The notes: generated from the sequence alone by a model not told the origin. A DNA stretch of 64,000 nucleotides from Verrucomicrobium sp. BvORR106 (GCF_000739655.1 NZ_BATR01000130.1:62001-126000); one strand, 5' to 3'. Positions 42,821 to 52,018 are shown, counted from the first letter of the stretch. A program made the numbers and translations.

Positions 42821-43676
42821 CGGTCGAGTCGATGGAAGGTGCTTGCCAAGCCTTGATTCCCTGCACCAGCCGGGGCTCCTTGGCGGGGTCCAGCCAGGTC
42901 AGCACACGCACCACATCAGCATCCGCCATGCCCGTGCAACCCGCCGTGGGTTCCCCGGGACCGGGCCAGATATGGATGAAGATGCACGAGCCCAGATTGG
43001 GCACTCCTTCCGGATTGTGCGCGATGAAAGCGCCCCACCGGTACAAGACCTTGAAGCGGTTCATCGGTTCGTGGCTGTTCCAATCCCGGGGTACCAAGTT
43101 TGAGTCCACCACTTGGTTGTAGTACTGGGATTCCGGATCATCCACGCCGATGATGCTGTCTCCCAGATGCGTGTAAGGCAGGCTCAGCGCGGGTGCCTCT
43201 CCCTTGGCGTCTGCCTCAGGTGCCATGCCAAAGACGAACGGCACCCGGAAGATGCCCGCAGGACTGCACCCGTCTCCTTCGCGCTTCTCGCGGAACCCTT
43301 CTGGTCGAGGGGCATGATGTTCCCCGACTCCCCAGGCGAGGCCACTCCGACCGAGGGTCACAGGAATCGGTCCCTGATCGATGCTCCATGGCGAATGCCC
43401 GTCTTTCCGCACCAGCAGAAACAGCTCCGCCATCACCGACACGTCTTCCGGTGAGATGACCAGAGCGACCTGTCGGCAGGACTCCGGCAGATCCTTGGCA
43501 AACATCGCCGGGATGGGTGATGCGGCGTCAGTGGTCATCTCAGGAGTTGGGGCAGGAGGACTCTTCGGTTGCCGCAACTTCAGCACCAGCCACGCCCCTC
43601 CCCCCAGCAAAGCCAGGATCAGGATCAGCAGGACCAGCACGAGGCTGCCAGACAAAACGCGGGGGGATCGCTTCAT
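42765..43676 (-). CDS. L,D-transpeptidase (YkuD-like) family protein
   Basis: The protein has about 303 residues: one N-terminal membrane helix (about 9-30), a Pro-rich linker, then a YkuD-like domain. It shows GDGCSPAGIF near 140, LPYTHLGDSIIGVDDP, and IFIHIWPGPGEPTAGCTGM (about 240-258), where the His and Cys fit the HxG...GC catalytic arrangement of L,D-transpeptidases. I chose ATG 43676 so the membrane helix is at the N-terminus. It probably acts on peptidoglycan peptides in the periplasm. Its 3' end overlaps the convergent membrane-protein gene by 56 bases. Confidence 0.8.
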   Translation of the reverse strand: MKRSPRVLSGSLVLVLLILILALLGGGAWLVLKLRQPKSPPAPTPEMTTDAASPIPAMFAKDLPESCRQVALVISPEDVSVMAELFLLVRKDGHSPWSIDQGPIPVTLGRSGLAWGVGEHHAPRPEGFREKREGDGCSPAGIFRVPFVFGMAPEADAKGEAPALSLPYTHLGDSIIGVDDPESQYYNQVVDSNLVPRDWNSHEPMNRFKVLYRWGAFIAHNPEGVPNLGSCIFIHIWPGPGEPTAGCTGMADADVVRVLTWLDPAKEPRLVQGIKAWQAPSIDSTVTPPILRGDDLAPDDKRP

Positions 43677-43919
43677 GGTGGCTTCGGGTCTTCTCAAAAA
43701 GACCTGTGATATCGAAGACGAGAAGCCTCTGCGGGACAACCGGAAAAAGGGCGAACTGAGGGCGGAACGCCTGCCACGTGCACACGGGACAAGGTTGTCG
43801 GCGACTCGCCAGCCAATCGCTCCCAAGATGGGGGCGTCGCCCCCCAGTTTTCGATTTTTACCTTTTTACTTTTCGCCTCACCCGCCCACTCTACCCCCTC
43901 ATTTTTTCGCCGCCACGCC

Positions 43920-45893
43920 ATGCAAAGCCTTTGGAACGATCAAGAAGCCGCTAGTTTCGGAACTGACCTCCTCGGTCAGCGTGTCTACACCTCCCGTCTC
44001 CTGGGTCGCAATCCAGAGCTGGTTCTTCACGGCGGTGGCAACACGTCAGTGAAAGTGGAGGAGAAGGACTTCTTCGGCGAACCCGTCAGTCTCTGTTACG
44101 TGAAAGGGTCCGGCTGGGATCTCGCCACCATCGAGCGCGGTGGCTTTGCCCCGGTGCGCATGAGCGCCCTCCTCAAGATGGCAGAACTGCCCACGATGAC
44201 GGATGAGGACATGGTCCTGCAGCAGCGGGCCGCCATGACGAACCCCAACGCCCCGGCCGCCTCCATCGAGGCGATCTTGCATGCCATACTGCCGTTCCGT
44301 TTTGTGGATCACACGCATGCCAATGCGATCTCCGCCCTCACTTGCAATGCCGATGGTGAAGCACGCGTCAGCGAGGTCTTCGGCAGCCGCGTGCTCACGG
44401 TTCCGTACGTCATGCCGGGCTTCATCCTGGCCAAGACCGTCTATGACCTCATCAAAGGTCGCGACCTGAAGGCTGAAGGCATTGAGGGCATTGTGCTCCT
44501 GAAACACGGCCTCTTCACCTTCCACGACGACGCCCGCCGCAGCTACGAGCTCATGATCGAGATGGTCACGCAGGCGGAAGAATATTTGGCCAAGAAAGCC
44601 GGAGCAGCCGCAGGTGCCTCCGCAGAGGCCCAAGAAGATCTGGTCGGTCTGGCCAAACTGCGCAAGGCCGTCTCCAAAAAACGTGGTCACGCTCAGCTCG
44701 CCAAGCTTGATGCCAGCGCCGTCGCCGTCGGCTATGCGAATCAGCCTGATGTCGCCACCTTTGGCACCCGTGGCCCCCTCACCCCCGACCATAGCATTCG
44801 CACGAAGCGGACCCCAGGGTTCGTGGGCGAAGATATCGACGCCGCCATCCAGAAGTTCTCGGATGACTACACGTCGTATTTCACCCGTCATGCCAACGGC
44901 CAGACCATGCTCGACACCGCACCACGCTTTGTCATCTGGCAGGGCAAAGGGCTCGTGAGCTTTGGCGATACGCTCAAGGATGCTGGGATTGTCGCCGATA
45001 TCGCCCAGCACACTGCCGCTACCGTGCAACTCGGACAGGCGGTCGGCGGCTGGGAACCGCTTCCCGAGAAGGACATCTTCGAGATCGAGTATTGGGATCT
45101 GGAGCAGGCCAAGCTGCGCAAAGGACCAGCTCGCAAGGTGCATCAGGGCAAGGTGGCCATCGTCACCGGCTCTGCTGCCGGCATTGGCTTCGCCTGTGCG
45201 GAAAGCCTCGCCGAACAAGGTGCCACCGTGGTCGGCCTGGACCTCAACCCTGATATCGTGGAAGGCATGGCCCGCATCGGTGCCGTGGGCAAAGTCGTCA
45301 ACCTGACCGATGACGCCGCCGTGCAGGCCGCCATCGCCGAAACCGTACGCAACTACGGTGGGATCGACATCGTGGTCTCCAACGCCGGGATCTTCACGGC
45401 TGGCCAGTATCTCGAAGACCTGGAGTCCTCCAACTGGGACAAGGCCCTGGCGGTGAACCTCACCAGCCACCAGCGTCTGCTGAAGTTCACCATCCCCTAC
45501 CTGAAGCAGGGCATTGATTCCAGCATCATCTTGGTCGGTTCGAGGAACGTGAAGGCCCCGGGCCCCGGAGCCGCCAGCTATTCCTGCTCCAAGGCCGCCC
45601 TCACGCAGCTCTGCCGCGTCGCCGCCCTGGAACTCGCCCCTGTCGGCGTGCGCTGCAACATCATCCATCCCGACGCGGTCTTCGACACCAAGCTGTGGAC
45701 TCCTGAAGCCCTGCAACGCAGCGCCGAGCGCTACAACATGACCGTGGAGGAGTACAAGACCCGCAACCTCCTGAAGGCAGAGATCAAGAGCAAAGACATC
45801 GGCAACATGGTCTCCGCCATGGCCTCCCCGCTCTTCGCCAAAACCACCGGTGCCCAAATCCCGGTGGATGGCGGCAATGATCGCGTGATTTAG
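43920..45893 (+). CDS. Bifunctional class II aldolase / short-chain dehydrogenase (RhaD-like)
   Basis: The protein has 657 residues. Residues about 1-400 form a class II aldolase with the zinc-site HTHANAISAL (about 129) and LKHGLFTFHDDARRSYE (about 196). Residues about 405-657 form a short-chain dehydrogenase with VTGSAAGIGFACAESLA (about 415), VSNAGIF (about 487) and YSCSKAAL (about 556). This fusion is known from rhamnose/fucose-type pathways, where rhamnulose-1-phosphate is split and lactaldehyde oxidised. It ends at a strong terminator. AraB and AraD lie downstream; the sugar it serves is uncertain. Confidence 0.9.
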   Translation: MQSLWNDQEAASFGTDLLGQRVYTSRLLGRNPELVLHGGGNTSVKVEEKDFFGEPVSLCYVKGSGWDLATIERGGFAPVRMSALLKMAELPTMTDEDMVLQQRAAMTNPNAPAASIEAILHAILPFRFVDHTHANAISALTCNADGEARVSEVFGSRVLTVPYVMPGFILAKTVYDLIKGRDLKAEGIEGIVLLKHGLFTFHDDARRSYELMIEMVTQAEEYLAKKAGAAAGASAEAQEDLVGLAKLRKAVSKKRGHAQLAKLDASAVAVGYANQPDVATFGTRGPLTPDHSIRTKRTPGFVGEDIDAAIQKFSDDYTSYFTRHANGQTMLDTAPRFVIWQGKGLVSFGDTLKDAGIVADIAQHTAATVQLGQAVGGWEPLPEKDIFEIEYWDLEQAKLRKGPARKVHQGKVAIVTGSAAGIGFACAESLAEQGATVVGLDLNPDIVEGMARIGAVGKVVNLTDDAAVQAAIAETVRNYGGIDIVVSNAGIFTAGQYLEDLESSNWDKALAVNLTSHQRLLKFTIPYLKQGIDSSIILVGSRNVKAPGPGAASYSCSKAALTQLCRVAALELAPVGVRCNIIHPDAVFDTKLWTPEALQRSAERYNMTVEEYKTRNLLKAEIKSKDIGNMVSAMASPLFAKTTGAQIPVDGGNDRVI

Positions 45894-45924
45894 TCCGAGC
45901 GTGATGTCGGTTTAGTACCATTTG

Positions 45925-45957
45925 AGAACCCCGCAGCAATGCGGGGTTCTTTTTTTG
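45925..45957 (+). terminator. Strong intrinsic terminator after the aldolase/dehydrogenase gene
   Basis: AGAACCCCGC (45925-45934) and GCGGGGTTCT (45941-45950) form a perfect 10-bp stem with a 6-base loop, followed by a run of seven T. Confidence 0.93.
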
Positions 45958-46071
45958 GAGCGCCTGCGTCACAACCATTTCCTGCATGCTGCGACAGGCC
46001 ACATTGCCGTCGCCATTTCAATTTCCCCGAAGGGGATCCTTAACCAGCGAAGCGTCTCAACTTCCCTCCCC

Positions 46072-46422
46072 TCACCCCTTCCCCATCAAATACATGCCCC
46101 CCACCAGCAACGCCATGCCAGCGACGTTGGCCAACTTGATGGGCTGACCGTCCACCCACAACGCAATCAGCGCCGCCCAGATGAATGTACTGGCGTAAAC
46201 GGGGTACAACACCGTCAAGGACCCGCCCTTTTTGAAGGCGGCCACAAACAGGGTCATCACTCCAACGTAGCAGGCCACGCCCACAAGGATTCTCCCATTC
46301 ATGAGATATCCCATCAGACCTCCCGTGGCCCGACGGGCCCCTTCCCGGTAGAAGAACTGTCCGGCTGCTCCCAAGAGCGAAGCCAGCAGGAAGAAGACGA
46401 TGGAAATGACAGGTGTTTTCAT
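46072..46422 (-). CDS. Small DMT/EamA-type membrane protein (SMR-sized)
   Basis: The protein has about 116 residues with four membrane helices (VISIVFFLLASLLGAAGQFFYR, GRILVGVACYVGVMTLFVAAF, SLTVLYPVYASTFIWAALIALWV, ANVAGMALLVGGMYLM). It resembles the small EamA-type proteins such as ArnE/ArnF or SMR pumps; LYPVYASTFIWAAL is the helix-3 pattern. I chose ATG 46422. It stands alone between the aldolase gene and araB, on the opposite strand. The substrate is unknown. Confidence 0.75.
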   Translation of the reverse strand: MKTPVISIVFFLLASLLGAAGQFFYREGARRATGGLMGYLMNGRILVGVACYVGVMTLFVAAFKKGGSLTVLYPVYASTFIWAALIALWVDGQPIKLANVAGMALLVGGMYLMGKG

Positions 46423-46636
46423 GACGGAAGTATCGGCAGCAGGACCACCGCCAGATTGTGCGGATTCGTCCGATTTATGCCAGAGATTTCCCTTTGCGCC
46501 TCCGGTCGGGTCCGACAAAATGCGACACTTCCCAACCGGAGAAACATTTGCCTGCGTGATGTCTCAACCACATCCCCTCCCGCTATCTTCTCCTCTCACC
46601 TTTCCCGCTGCACGCCCCGCCTCGCATCCCTGACTC

Positions 46637-48322
46637 ATGAGTACCCGCTACGCACTCGGCATTGACTACGGCACCAACTCCTGCCGCTCCCTTCTGGTGG
46701 ACCTGAATGATGGAACCGAAGTCGGTTCCACCGTATTCAACTATCCCAGCGGGGACATGGGTGTGCTGACCGATCCCCGTGATCCCAACGTGGCCCGGCA
46801 GAATCCTCAGGATTACCTCGACGGTCTCGAAGCCGTGATTCGTGGGGCCTTGTCTCAAGCCAGTGACAAGATCTCCGGTTTCGATCCCAGCTCGGTCGTG
46901 GGCATTGGCATCGACACCACCGGCAGCACGCCGATTCCCGTGAACCAACAGGGCATCCCCCTCGGACTCCTCCCTGAGTTCAAGGGCGTGCTCAACGCCA
47001 TGGTGTGGCTGTGGAAGGATCACACCAGCCACGAGGAAGCCGCCGAGATCACCCGCCTGGGCCACGAGATCCGGCCCAACATCATCGCCAAGTGCGGCGG
47101 CATTTATTCCAGCGAATGGTGGTGGAGCAAGATCCTCCACCTTCGTCGGACCGACCCGGCCGTCTTCCAGGCAGCCTACTCCTGGGTGGAGCACTGCGAC
47201 TGGATCCCCGCCGTGCTCGCGGGCGATACGAATCCGCTCACCCTCAAGCGCAGCGTCTGCGCCGCAGGTCACAAGGCCCTGTTCAGCACCGAGTGGGGCG
47301 GCCTGCCCGACAAGGAATTCCTCACCCGCCTGGATCCCGCCCTGGCGGACCTGCGTGACCGTTTGTACTCCGAAGCTCATGTGGCCGACACCGCAGCCGG
47401 CACGCTCTGCGCCGAGTGGGCCGAGCGTCTGGGTCTCAAAGAAGGCATCGCCATCTCCGTGGGCGCTTTCGACGCACACATGGGTGCCGTCGGAGCAGGC
47501 ATCAAAGAAGGCACGCTGGTCAAGATTCTGGGCACCAGCACTTGCGATCTCATGATCGCCCCCAATGACCAACCCCTGGCAGACATTCCCGGAGTATGCG
47601 GCATCGTGAACGGCTCGGTCATGGGCGGCTACTTCGGCATCGAGGCTGGCCAGAGCGCCGTGGGCGACATCTTCCTGTGGTTCGTGAATCAGTTAGTTCC
47701 TGAAACTTACGGTGTCACCGTGGGTGAGAAGTTCCAGAACATGGAGAAGGCTCTGGCTGGTCACAAGCCGGGCGCCTCCGGCCTGCTTGCCCTGGACTGG
47801 AACAATGGCAACCGCACGATCCTGGTGGACGCCCGTCTCACTGGCCTGCTCCTGGGACAAACTCTGCACACCAAGGCTCACGAGATCTATCGCGCCTACA
47901 TTGAGGCCACCGCGTTCGGCGCCCTTACCATCATCAAGCGGATCGAGGAATACGGCGTACCGGTCAAGGAAGTCATCAACACCGGCGGACTCAGCATCAA
48001 GAACGAGACCTTGATGCAGATCTACGCGGATGCGATCGGCCGCCCCATGAAGGTCAGCCGCAGCGAGCAGACTTGCGCCTTGGGAGCCGCCATCTTCGGC
48101 GCAGCGGTGGCAGGCGTCGGCACTGTGGCCGAGATTCAACTCAAGGTCACCGCCACCCGTGAGAAGGTCTACTACCCCATTCCAGAGAATCAGGCCATCT
48201 ACGAGGAGCTCTACACCCTCTACCGAACCCTTCATGACGCCTTCGGCACCGCCGAGTGGAACGGCCGCCTCCACCACGTCATGAAGCGGCTCCTGGAACT
48301 CCGCGCCCAACAAAGGAAGTAA
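46637..48322 (+). CDS. araB: Ribulokinase AraB (FGGY family)
   Basis: The protein has 561 residues, the usual AraB length. It opens YALGIDYGTNSCRSLLVDL (ATP phosphate loop of FGGY kinases). GIDTTGSTPIPVN, WLWKDHTSHEEA, GGIYSSEWWWSKILH and WVEHCDWIPAVLAG match ribulokinases; the kinase signature GGLSIKNETLMQIYAD lies near residue 450. It phosphorylates L-ribulose to L-ribulose-5-phosphate. AraD is 214 bases downstream on the same strand. No arabinose isomerase is visible in the window. Confidence 0.95.
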   Translation: MSTRYALGIDYGTNSCRSLLVDLNDGTEVGSTVFNYPSGDMGVLTDPRDPNVARQNPQDYLDGLEAVIRGALSQASDKISGFDPSSVVGIGIDTTGSTPIPVNQQGIPLGLLPEFKGVLNAMVWLWKDHTSHEEAAEITRLGHEIRPNIIAKCGGIYSSEWWWSKILHLRRTDPAVFQAAYSWVEHCDWIPAVLAGDTNPLTLKRSVCAAGHKALFSTEWGGLPDKEFLTRLDPALADLRDRLYSEAHVADTAAGTLCAEWAERLGLKEGIAISVGAFDAHMGAVGAGIKEGTLVKILGTSTCDLMIAPNDQPLADIPGVCGIVNGSVMGGYFGIEAGQSAVGDIFLWFVNQLVPETYGVTVGEKFQNMEKALAGHKPGASGLLALDWNNGNRTILVDARLTGLLLGQTLHTKAHEIYRAYIEATAFGALTIIKRIEEYGVPVKEVINTGGLSIKNETLMQIYADAIGRPMKVSRSEQTCALGAAIFGAAVAGVGTVAEIQLKVTATREKVYYPIPENQAIYEELYTLYRTLHDAFGTAEWNGRLHHVMKRLLELRAQQRK

Positions 48323-48344
48323 ATCTACACCCACAAGTTTCTTA

Positions 48345-48503
48345 TCGGATTAACCACAGAGTCACCGAGAACACAGAGAGAAGCTTCGAAATTCCAATTC
48401 TGTAAATTCCGCTAATTCTGTCCAGAAAGTCAGTCGCATTTTCCGCTATCACCCGCTTCGCATCCCATCTTGTTAATCCTTCAAAAATCTTGTTAATCCT
48501 GTC
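48345..48503. repeat. Dispersed intergenic repeat between araB and araD
   Basis: The segment starts GGATTAACCACAGAGTCACC and ends TCTTGTTAATCCTGTC. It includes an internal near-duplicate, with the words CTTGTTAATCCT appearing twice about 19 bases apart. I recognise this style of sequence (CACAGAG runs, CAGGATTAACAAGAT on the other strand) as a repeat scattered through intergenic regions of Verrucomicrobiota, Planctomycetota and similar genomes; that recognition comes from memory. Its AT content is higher than the neighbouring genes. Confidence 0.6.
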
Positions 48504-48536
48504 TCCACCAGCCCCAAGCCCCCCTCCTCGTCCTCG

Positions 48537-49235
48537 ATGTCCCTCGCCTCCCTCAAAGAAGAAGTCTGCGCCGCCAATCGAGCCCTCGAACCCAGCGGAT
48601 TGGTGAAGCTCACTTGGGGAAACGTCAGCGGCATTGACCGGGCCCTGGGCCTCTGGTGCATCAAGCCCAGCGGAGTGGCTTACGGTGACTTGAAGCCAGA
48701 GGATCTGGTGGTGCTGGATTTGGAGGGCAACGTTGTGGAGGGCAAACTCCGACCCTCCTCGGATACCAAGACCCATCTGCACCTGTACCGCGAGTTCACA
48801 GAAATCGGCGGGGTGACTCACACCCACTCTCCATACGCCACCATGTTCTCCCAAGCCGGGCGGGCGCTGCCCTGCTATGGCACCACTCATGCCGACCACT
48901 TCTTCGGGACCGTGCCTGTGGCCCGGGCCCTTACCCCGGAGGAGATCGCTTCCGACTACGAACACCACACGGGTGTGGCCATCGTGGAGCGGCTTCATGA
49001 ACTTGGCTTGAACCCCGTGGAGATGCCCGCTGTCCTTCAGGTCCATCACGCGCCCTTCACTTGGGGCAAGAGCGCCATGGACTCACTGAACAACAGCATC
49101 GCGCTTGAGATGTGCGCCCAAATGGCGCTGGGGAGCCTCTCGCTTAATCCAGAGCTGGCGAGCATCCCCGACCATATTCTCAACAAACACCATTCCCGCA
49201 AGCATGGGCCGGCAGCCTACTACGGGCAGAAGTGA
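48537..49235 (+). CDS. araD: L-ribulose-5-phosphate 4-epimerase AraD
   Basis: The protein has 232 residues of the class II aldolase/epimerase family. It shows LTWGNVSGID, IKPSGVAYGDL, SSDTKTHLHLYREF, GVTHTHSPYATMF (zinc histidines, about 90-102) and VHHAPFTWG (about 168, third zinc histidine and the loop typical of AraD). It converts L-ribulose-5-phosphate to D-xylulose-5-phosphate for the pentose phosphate pathway. It follows araB, separated by a dispersed repeat. Confidence 0.94.
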   Translation: MSLASLKEEVCAANRALEPSGLVKLTWGNVSGIDRALGLWCIKPSGVAYGDLKPEDLVVLDLEGNVVEGKLRPSSDTKTHLHLYREFTEIGGVTHTHSPYATMFSQAGRALPCYGTTHADHFFGTVPVARALTPEEIASDYEHHTGVAIVERLHELGLNPVEMPAVLQVHHAPFTWGKSAMDSLNNSIALEMCAQMALGSLSLNPELASIPDHILNKHHSRKHGPAAYYGQK

Positions 49236-49415
49236 TTGAGTTTCAGGACCATCCACCCGGGATTTCAAAACTTCCCAACATTCGGCGCGGCAGGGAGTCG
49301 GACATAGTCCCCCTCTTAGGGTACCCTTGACCCCAATTCCGAATTTCCCCTTGCCCCACCTTTCAAACCGTGGCTAATCGGGGTGCACCAACCTTCCTAT
49401 TCTACACATTCCCTC

Positions 49416-50660
49416 ATGACAGACCGTCGTATCGTCATCACCGGCATTGGCGTTGTTTCCCCTCTCGGGAACAACAAGGATGACTTCTGGAAGAATCTCG
49501 TCGCCGGCAAGAGCGGGATCCGTTTTATCAAGGCTTTCGATACGGAGCAGTATGACACGAAGTTCGGTGGCGAAGTCGTGGACTTTGATCCCAAGGCATA
49601 CTTCAAAGATTTCAAAGACGCCCGTAGGGCCGACCGCTTCACCCAGCTTTCCGTAGGCGCCGCCAAAATGGCGGTGGCAGAGAGCGGTATCGACTCCTCC
49701 GACACCCCGCCGGAGCGCATCGGCGTGATGCTCGGCAGCGGCATTGGCGGCCTGATCACGCTGGAGAACAACCACACCCTTCTCATCACCAAGAGCCCCG
49801 CCCGTGTTTCCCCGTTCACCATTCCGATGATGATTGGGAACATCGCCAGCGGCATGCTGTCGATGGAGTACGGCTTCCTCGGGCCGAACATGTGCATTAC
49901 CACCGCATGTGCCACCTCCAACCACTGTATTGGCGAAGCCTGGCGCATCCTTAAATTCGGCGATGCCGACGTGATCGTCGCGGGTGGATCTGAAGCATCC
50001 ATCGCCCCCATGGGATTGTCTGGATTCGGCAACATGAGAGCGCTGAGCACCCGCAACGACGCTCCTGAAAAGGCCAGCCGTCCGTTTGACCGTGACCGTG
50101 ACGGTTTCGTCATGGGTGAAGGTGCTGGCGTGGTGGTGCTTGAGGAGTATGAGCACGCCAAGAAGCGCGGCGCCCACATCTATTGTGAGCTCGTCGGTTA
50201 CGGCCTGAGTGCTGATGCCTACCACCTCTCCGCCCCTCTTCCCGATGGCTCCGGTGCGGCCCGCTGCATGAACATGGCCCTCAAGCATGCGAAGATGAAT
50301 GCGAACGAGGTCAGCTACGTGAACGCCCACGCCACCAGCACCCCGGTGGGTGACATCTGCGAGGTGCAGGCGATCAAGCGCACCTTCGGTGACTACGCCA
50401 AGAACGGTCTCCTCGTCAGCGCTACCAAATCCATGACCGGCCACCTCCTCGGTGCAGCCGGCGGGATTGAGCTTGCTGCCAGCATCCTTTCCATCCGCGA
50501 CCAGGTCATCCCTCCCACGATCAACGTGGAGAATCAGGATCCGGAATGCGATCTCGATGTGGTGCCTAACGTGGCCCGCGAAGCCAAGGTCAACGCGGCC
50601 CTCAGCAACTCGTTTGGATTCGGTGGTCACAACGCCGCCCTCCTAGTGAGAAAGCTCTAG
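49416..50660 (+). CDS. fabF: Beta-ketoacyl-ACP synthase II (FabF)
   Basis: The protein has 414 residues with the complete condensing-enzyme triad: the active cysteine in TTACATSNHCIGEA (about 164), histidines in VNAHATSTPVGD (about 304) and KSMTGHLLGAAGG (about 340), and the final GFGGHNAALLVRKL. It extends acyl-ACP with malonyl-ACP in fatty acid synthesis. I chose ATG 49416, giving MTDRRIVITGIGVVSPLG. It stands alone, without acpP or fabD, and is followed by a terminator at 50692. Confidence 0.95.
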   Translation: MTDRRIVITGIGVVSPLGNNKDDFWKNLVAGKSGIRFIKAFDTEQYDTKFGGEVVDFDPKAYFKDFKDARRADRFTQLSVGAAKMAVAESGIDSSDTPPERIGVMLGSGIGGLITLENNHTLLITKSPARVSPFTIPMMIGNIASGMLSMEYGFLGPNMCITTACATSNHCIGEAWRILKFGDADVIVAGGSEASIAPMGLSGFGNMRALSTRNDAPEKASRPFDRDRDGFVMGEGAGVVVLEEYEHAKKRGAHIYCELVGYGLSADAYHLSAPLPDGSGAARCMNMALKHAKMNANEVSYVNAHATSTPVGDICEVQAIKRTFGDYAKNGLLVSATKSMTGHLLGAAGGIELAASILSIRDQVIPPTINVENQDPECDLDVVPNVAREAKVNAALSNSFGFGGHNAALLVRKL

Positions 50661-50982
50661 GTTCCCACGCCCAACTACTTCTCTGAAGACGAAGCATCAC
50701 TTGCCCCGCAAGTGGTGCTTTTTTGTCGCGCTCAGCAGAGGGCTCCTGAACCAGAGCCCGGGGCGAACGGAACGCCATCACAAAAAACTAAGATCAGTGA
50801 AGTCCAAAAAATCGAACGAATGCGATATGAGAAAGGTCACCCCATCTGAAAGACTGGAGTTCTGACGGCGGTGCCCGCCATTTTTCATTCGATTTGATGC
50901 AAGTTTTCCATCATACTGTATCGAACATTAGGTTTGCGTGGCGGAACGACCCTCAGACCTTCTGATAGCGAGACCGCACCGC
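50661..50982. other. Intergenic region after fabF
   Basis: It holds the fabF terminator (50692-50724) and then about 250 bases with no recognisable gene. The last 140 bases are AT-richer (TTTTTCATTCGATTTGATGC and following) and probably contain the promoter of the macrodomain gene. Confidence 0.4.
50692..50724 (+). terminator. Intrinsic terminator of fabF
   Basis: AAGCATCACTTGC (50692-50704) pairs with GCAAGTGGTGCTT (50708-50720), with one G-U pair and a 3-base loop, followed by a T-run. Confidence 0.88.
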
Positions 50983-51525
50983 ATGAGCCTCAATCTACGC
51001 GCCCTACAGGCAGACATCACCTCCCTCAAGGTGGATGCCATTGTCAATGCGGCTAACTCCTCTTTGCTTGGTGGCGGAGGAGTGGATGGAGCGATTCATC
51101 GCGCAGCAGGCCCAGGGCTGCTTCACGAATGCCGCCTTCTTGGTGGCTGCAAGACAGGCGATGCCAAGCTGACAAAGGGGCACCAGCTCCCGGCAAAGTT
51201 CATCATTCACACCGTCGGACCTGTGTGGCGCGGCGGTCAGAACGGTGAACCGGCCCTCCTGGCCTCCTGCTACCGGCGGTCGATTGAGATCGCGGCTGAG
51301 AGCGGAGTGCGCACGATCGCCTTCCCTTGTATCAGCACCGGCATCTACGGCTACCCCATCCAGCTCGCGGCGGAGACAGCCATCCGCACAGTGCAGGAGG
51401 AAGCTGAACGAAGCCCCGGTCTGGTAGAAATCACCTTTTGTTGCTTTTCAACCGGGGACTTGAAGGTCTATCTCTCCCTCTTGGAAGCCCCGGTTGCCAC
51501 CCCCTCTTTGAAACTCGCAAGCTGA
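50983..51525 (+). CDS. Macrodomain protein (O-acetyl-ADP-ribose deacetylase, YmdB type)
   Basis: The protein has about 180 residues. The macrodomain motifs are [27 protein letters not shown] (about 17-43), [24 protein letters not shown] and [12 protein letters not shown] (about 122-133), which line the ADP-ribose pocket. Family members remove ADP-ribose from acidic side chains or hydrolyse O-acetyl-ADP-ribose. I prefer ATG 50983; a GTG at 50938 would add 15 residues. The next gene starts 7 bases after its stop. Confidence 0.92.
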   Translation: MSLNLRALQADITSLKVDAIVNAANSSLLGGGGVDGAIHRAAGPGLLHECRLLGGCKTGDAKLTKGHQLPAKFIIHTVGPVWRGGQNGEPALLASCYRRSIEIAAESGVRTIAFPCISTGIYGYPIQLAAETAIRTVQEEAERSPGLVEITFCCFSTGDLKVYLSLLEAPVATPSLKLAS

Positions 51526-51532
51526 CTCCGCC

Positions 51533-52018
51533 ATGCGGTCACGTCTCTACTGCCTCTTTCTCATAGTGTCCTCCCTCTTCGTGCTGATGACGATGATCTT
51601 ACCCGTCCTCAGCATGGCGGCCAAACATGGCGTCAACGACGAAGAATGGACGAATATCCAGAGGCGCGGCCTGCCGAGCAATGCCCCGTTCTTGACCTGG
51701 ACATCCTGGGAACCGGCTAACAGTGCCATCGCCACCATCCCGGCGGAGAACTCCGACGGCCCTCCAGCGCCTCTCATCGAGTATCGTATTGGCACCGGGC
51801 AAACCTGGCTGTTTGACTTCAACTTCTACCAAGGCCGCTATAAGAAATCCAACGGGCAGTGGGAAGTGGTACCGGCACATGGCCCTTTGTGGGGCGTGCA
51901 GATCCACTGGCACTGGACCTGGATCGCCTTGGGCCTGACCGTCCTCACGATCCCCATTTTTGTCCTGCTCAAGCCCGCCATTGAACCTTCGATGGGTGAG
52001 CTGCAGCTTCACACCTGA
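51533..52018 (+). CDS. Small two-helix membrane protein, unknown
   Basis: The protein has 161 residues: an N-terminal helix (LYCLFLIVSSLFVLMTMILPVLS), an extracytoplasmic domain of about 90 residues containing WTSWEPANSA and FDFNFYQGRYKK, and a C-terminal helix (WTWIALGLTVLTIPIFVLL). I do not recognise a family. It begins 7 bases after the macrodomain gene, so the two are probably co-transcribed. Its last 10 bases overlap the convergent isomerase gene. Confidence 0.6.
   Translation: MRSRLYCLFLIVSSLFVLMTMILPVLSMAAKHGVNDEEWTNIQRRGLPSNAPFLTWTSWEPANSAIATIPAENSDGPPAPLIEYRIGTGQTWLFDFNFYQGRYKKSNGQWEVVPAHGPLWGVQIHWHWTWIALGLTVLTIPIFVLLKPAIEPSMGELQLHT

Noticed and set aside
44046-45857. A 603-codon open frame on the minus strand
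   Set aside because: It lies wholly antisense to the aldolase/dehydrogenase gene, has no family features and reflects GC-rich codon use in the real gene.
48342-49049. A minus-strand open frame running through the repeat and araD
   Set aside because: Most of it is antisense to araD; the end translates the dispersed repeat, which explains its protein-like look in many genomes.
49374-50630. A 418-codon minus-strand open frame
   Set aside because: It is antisense to fabF, whose motifs are complete.
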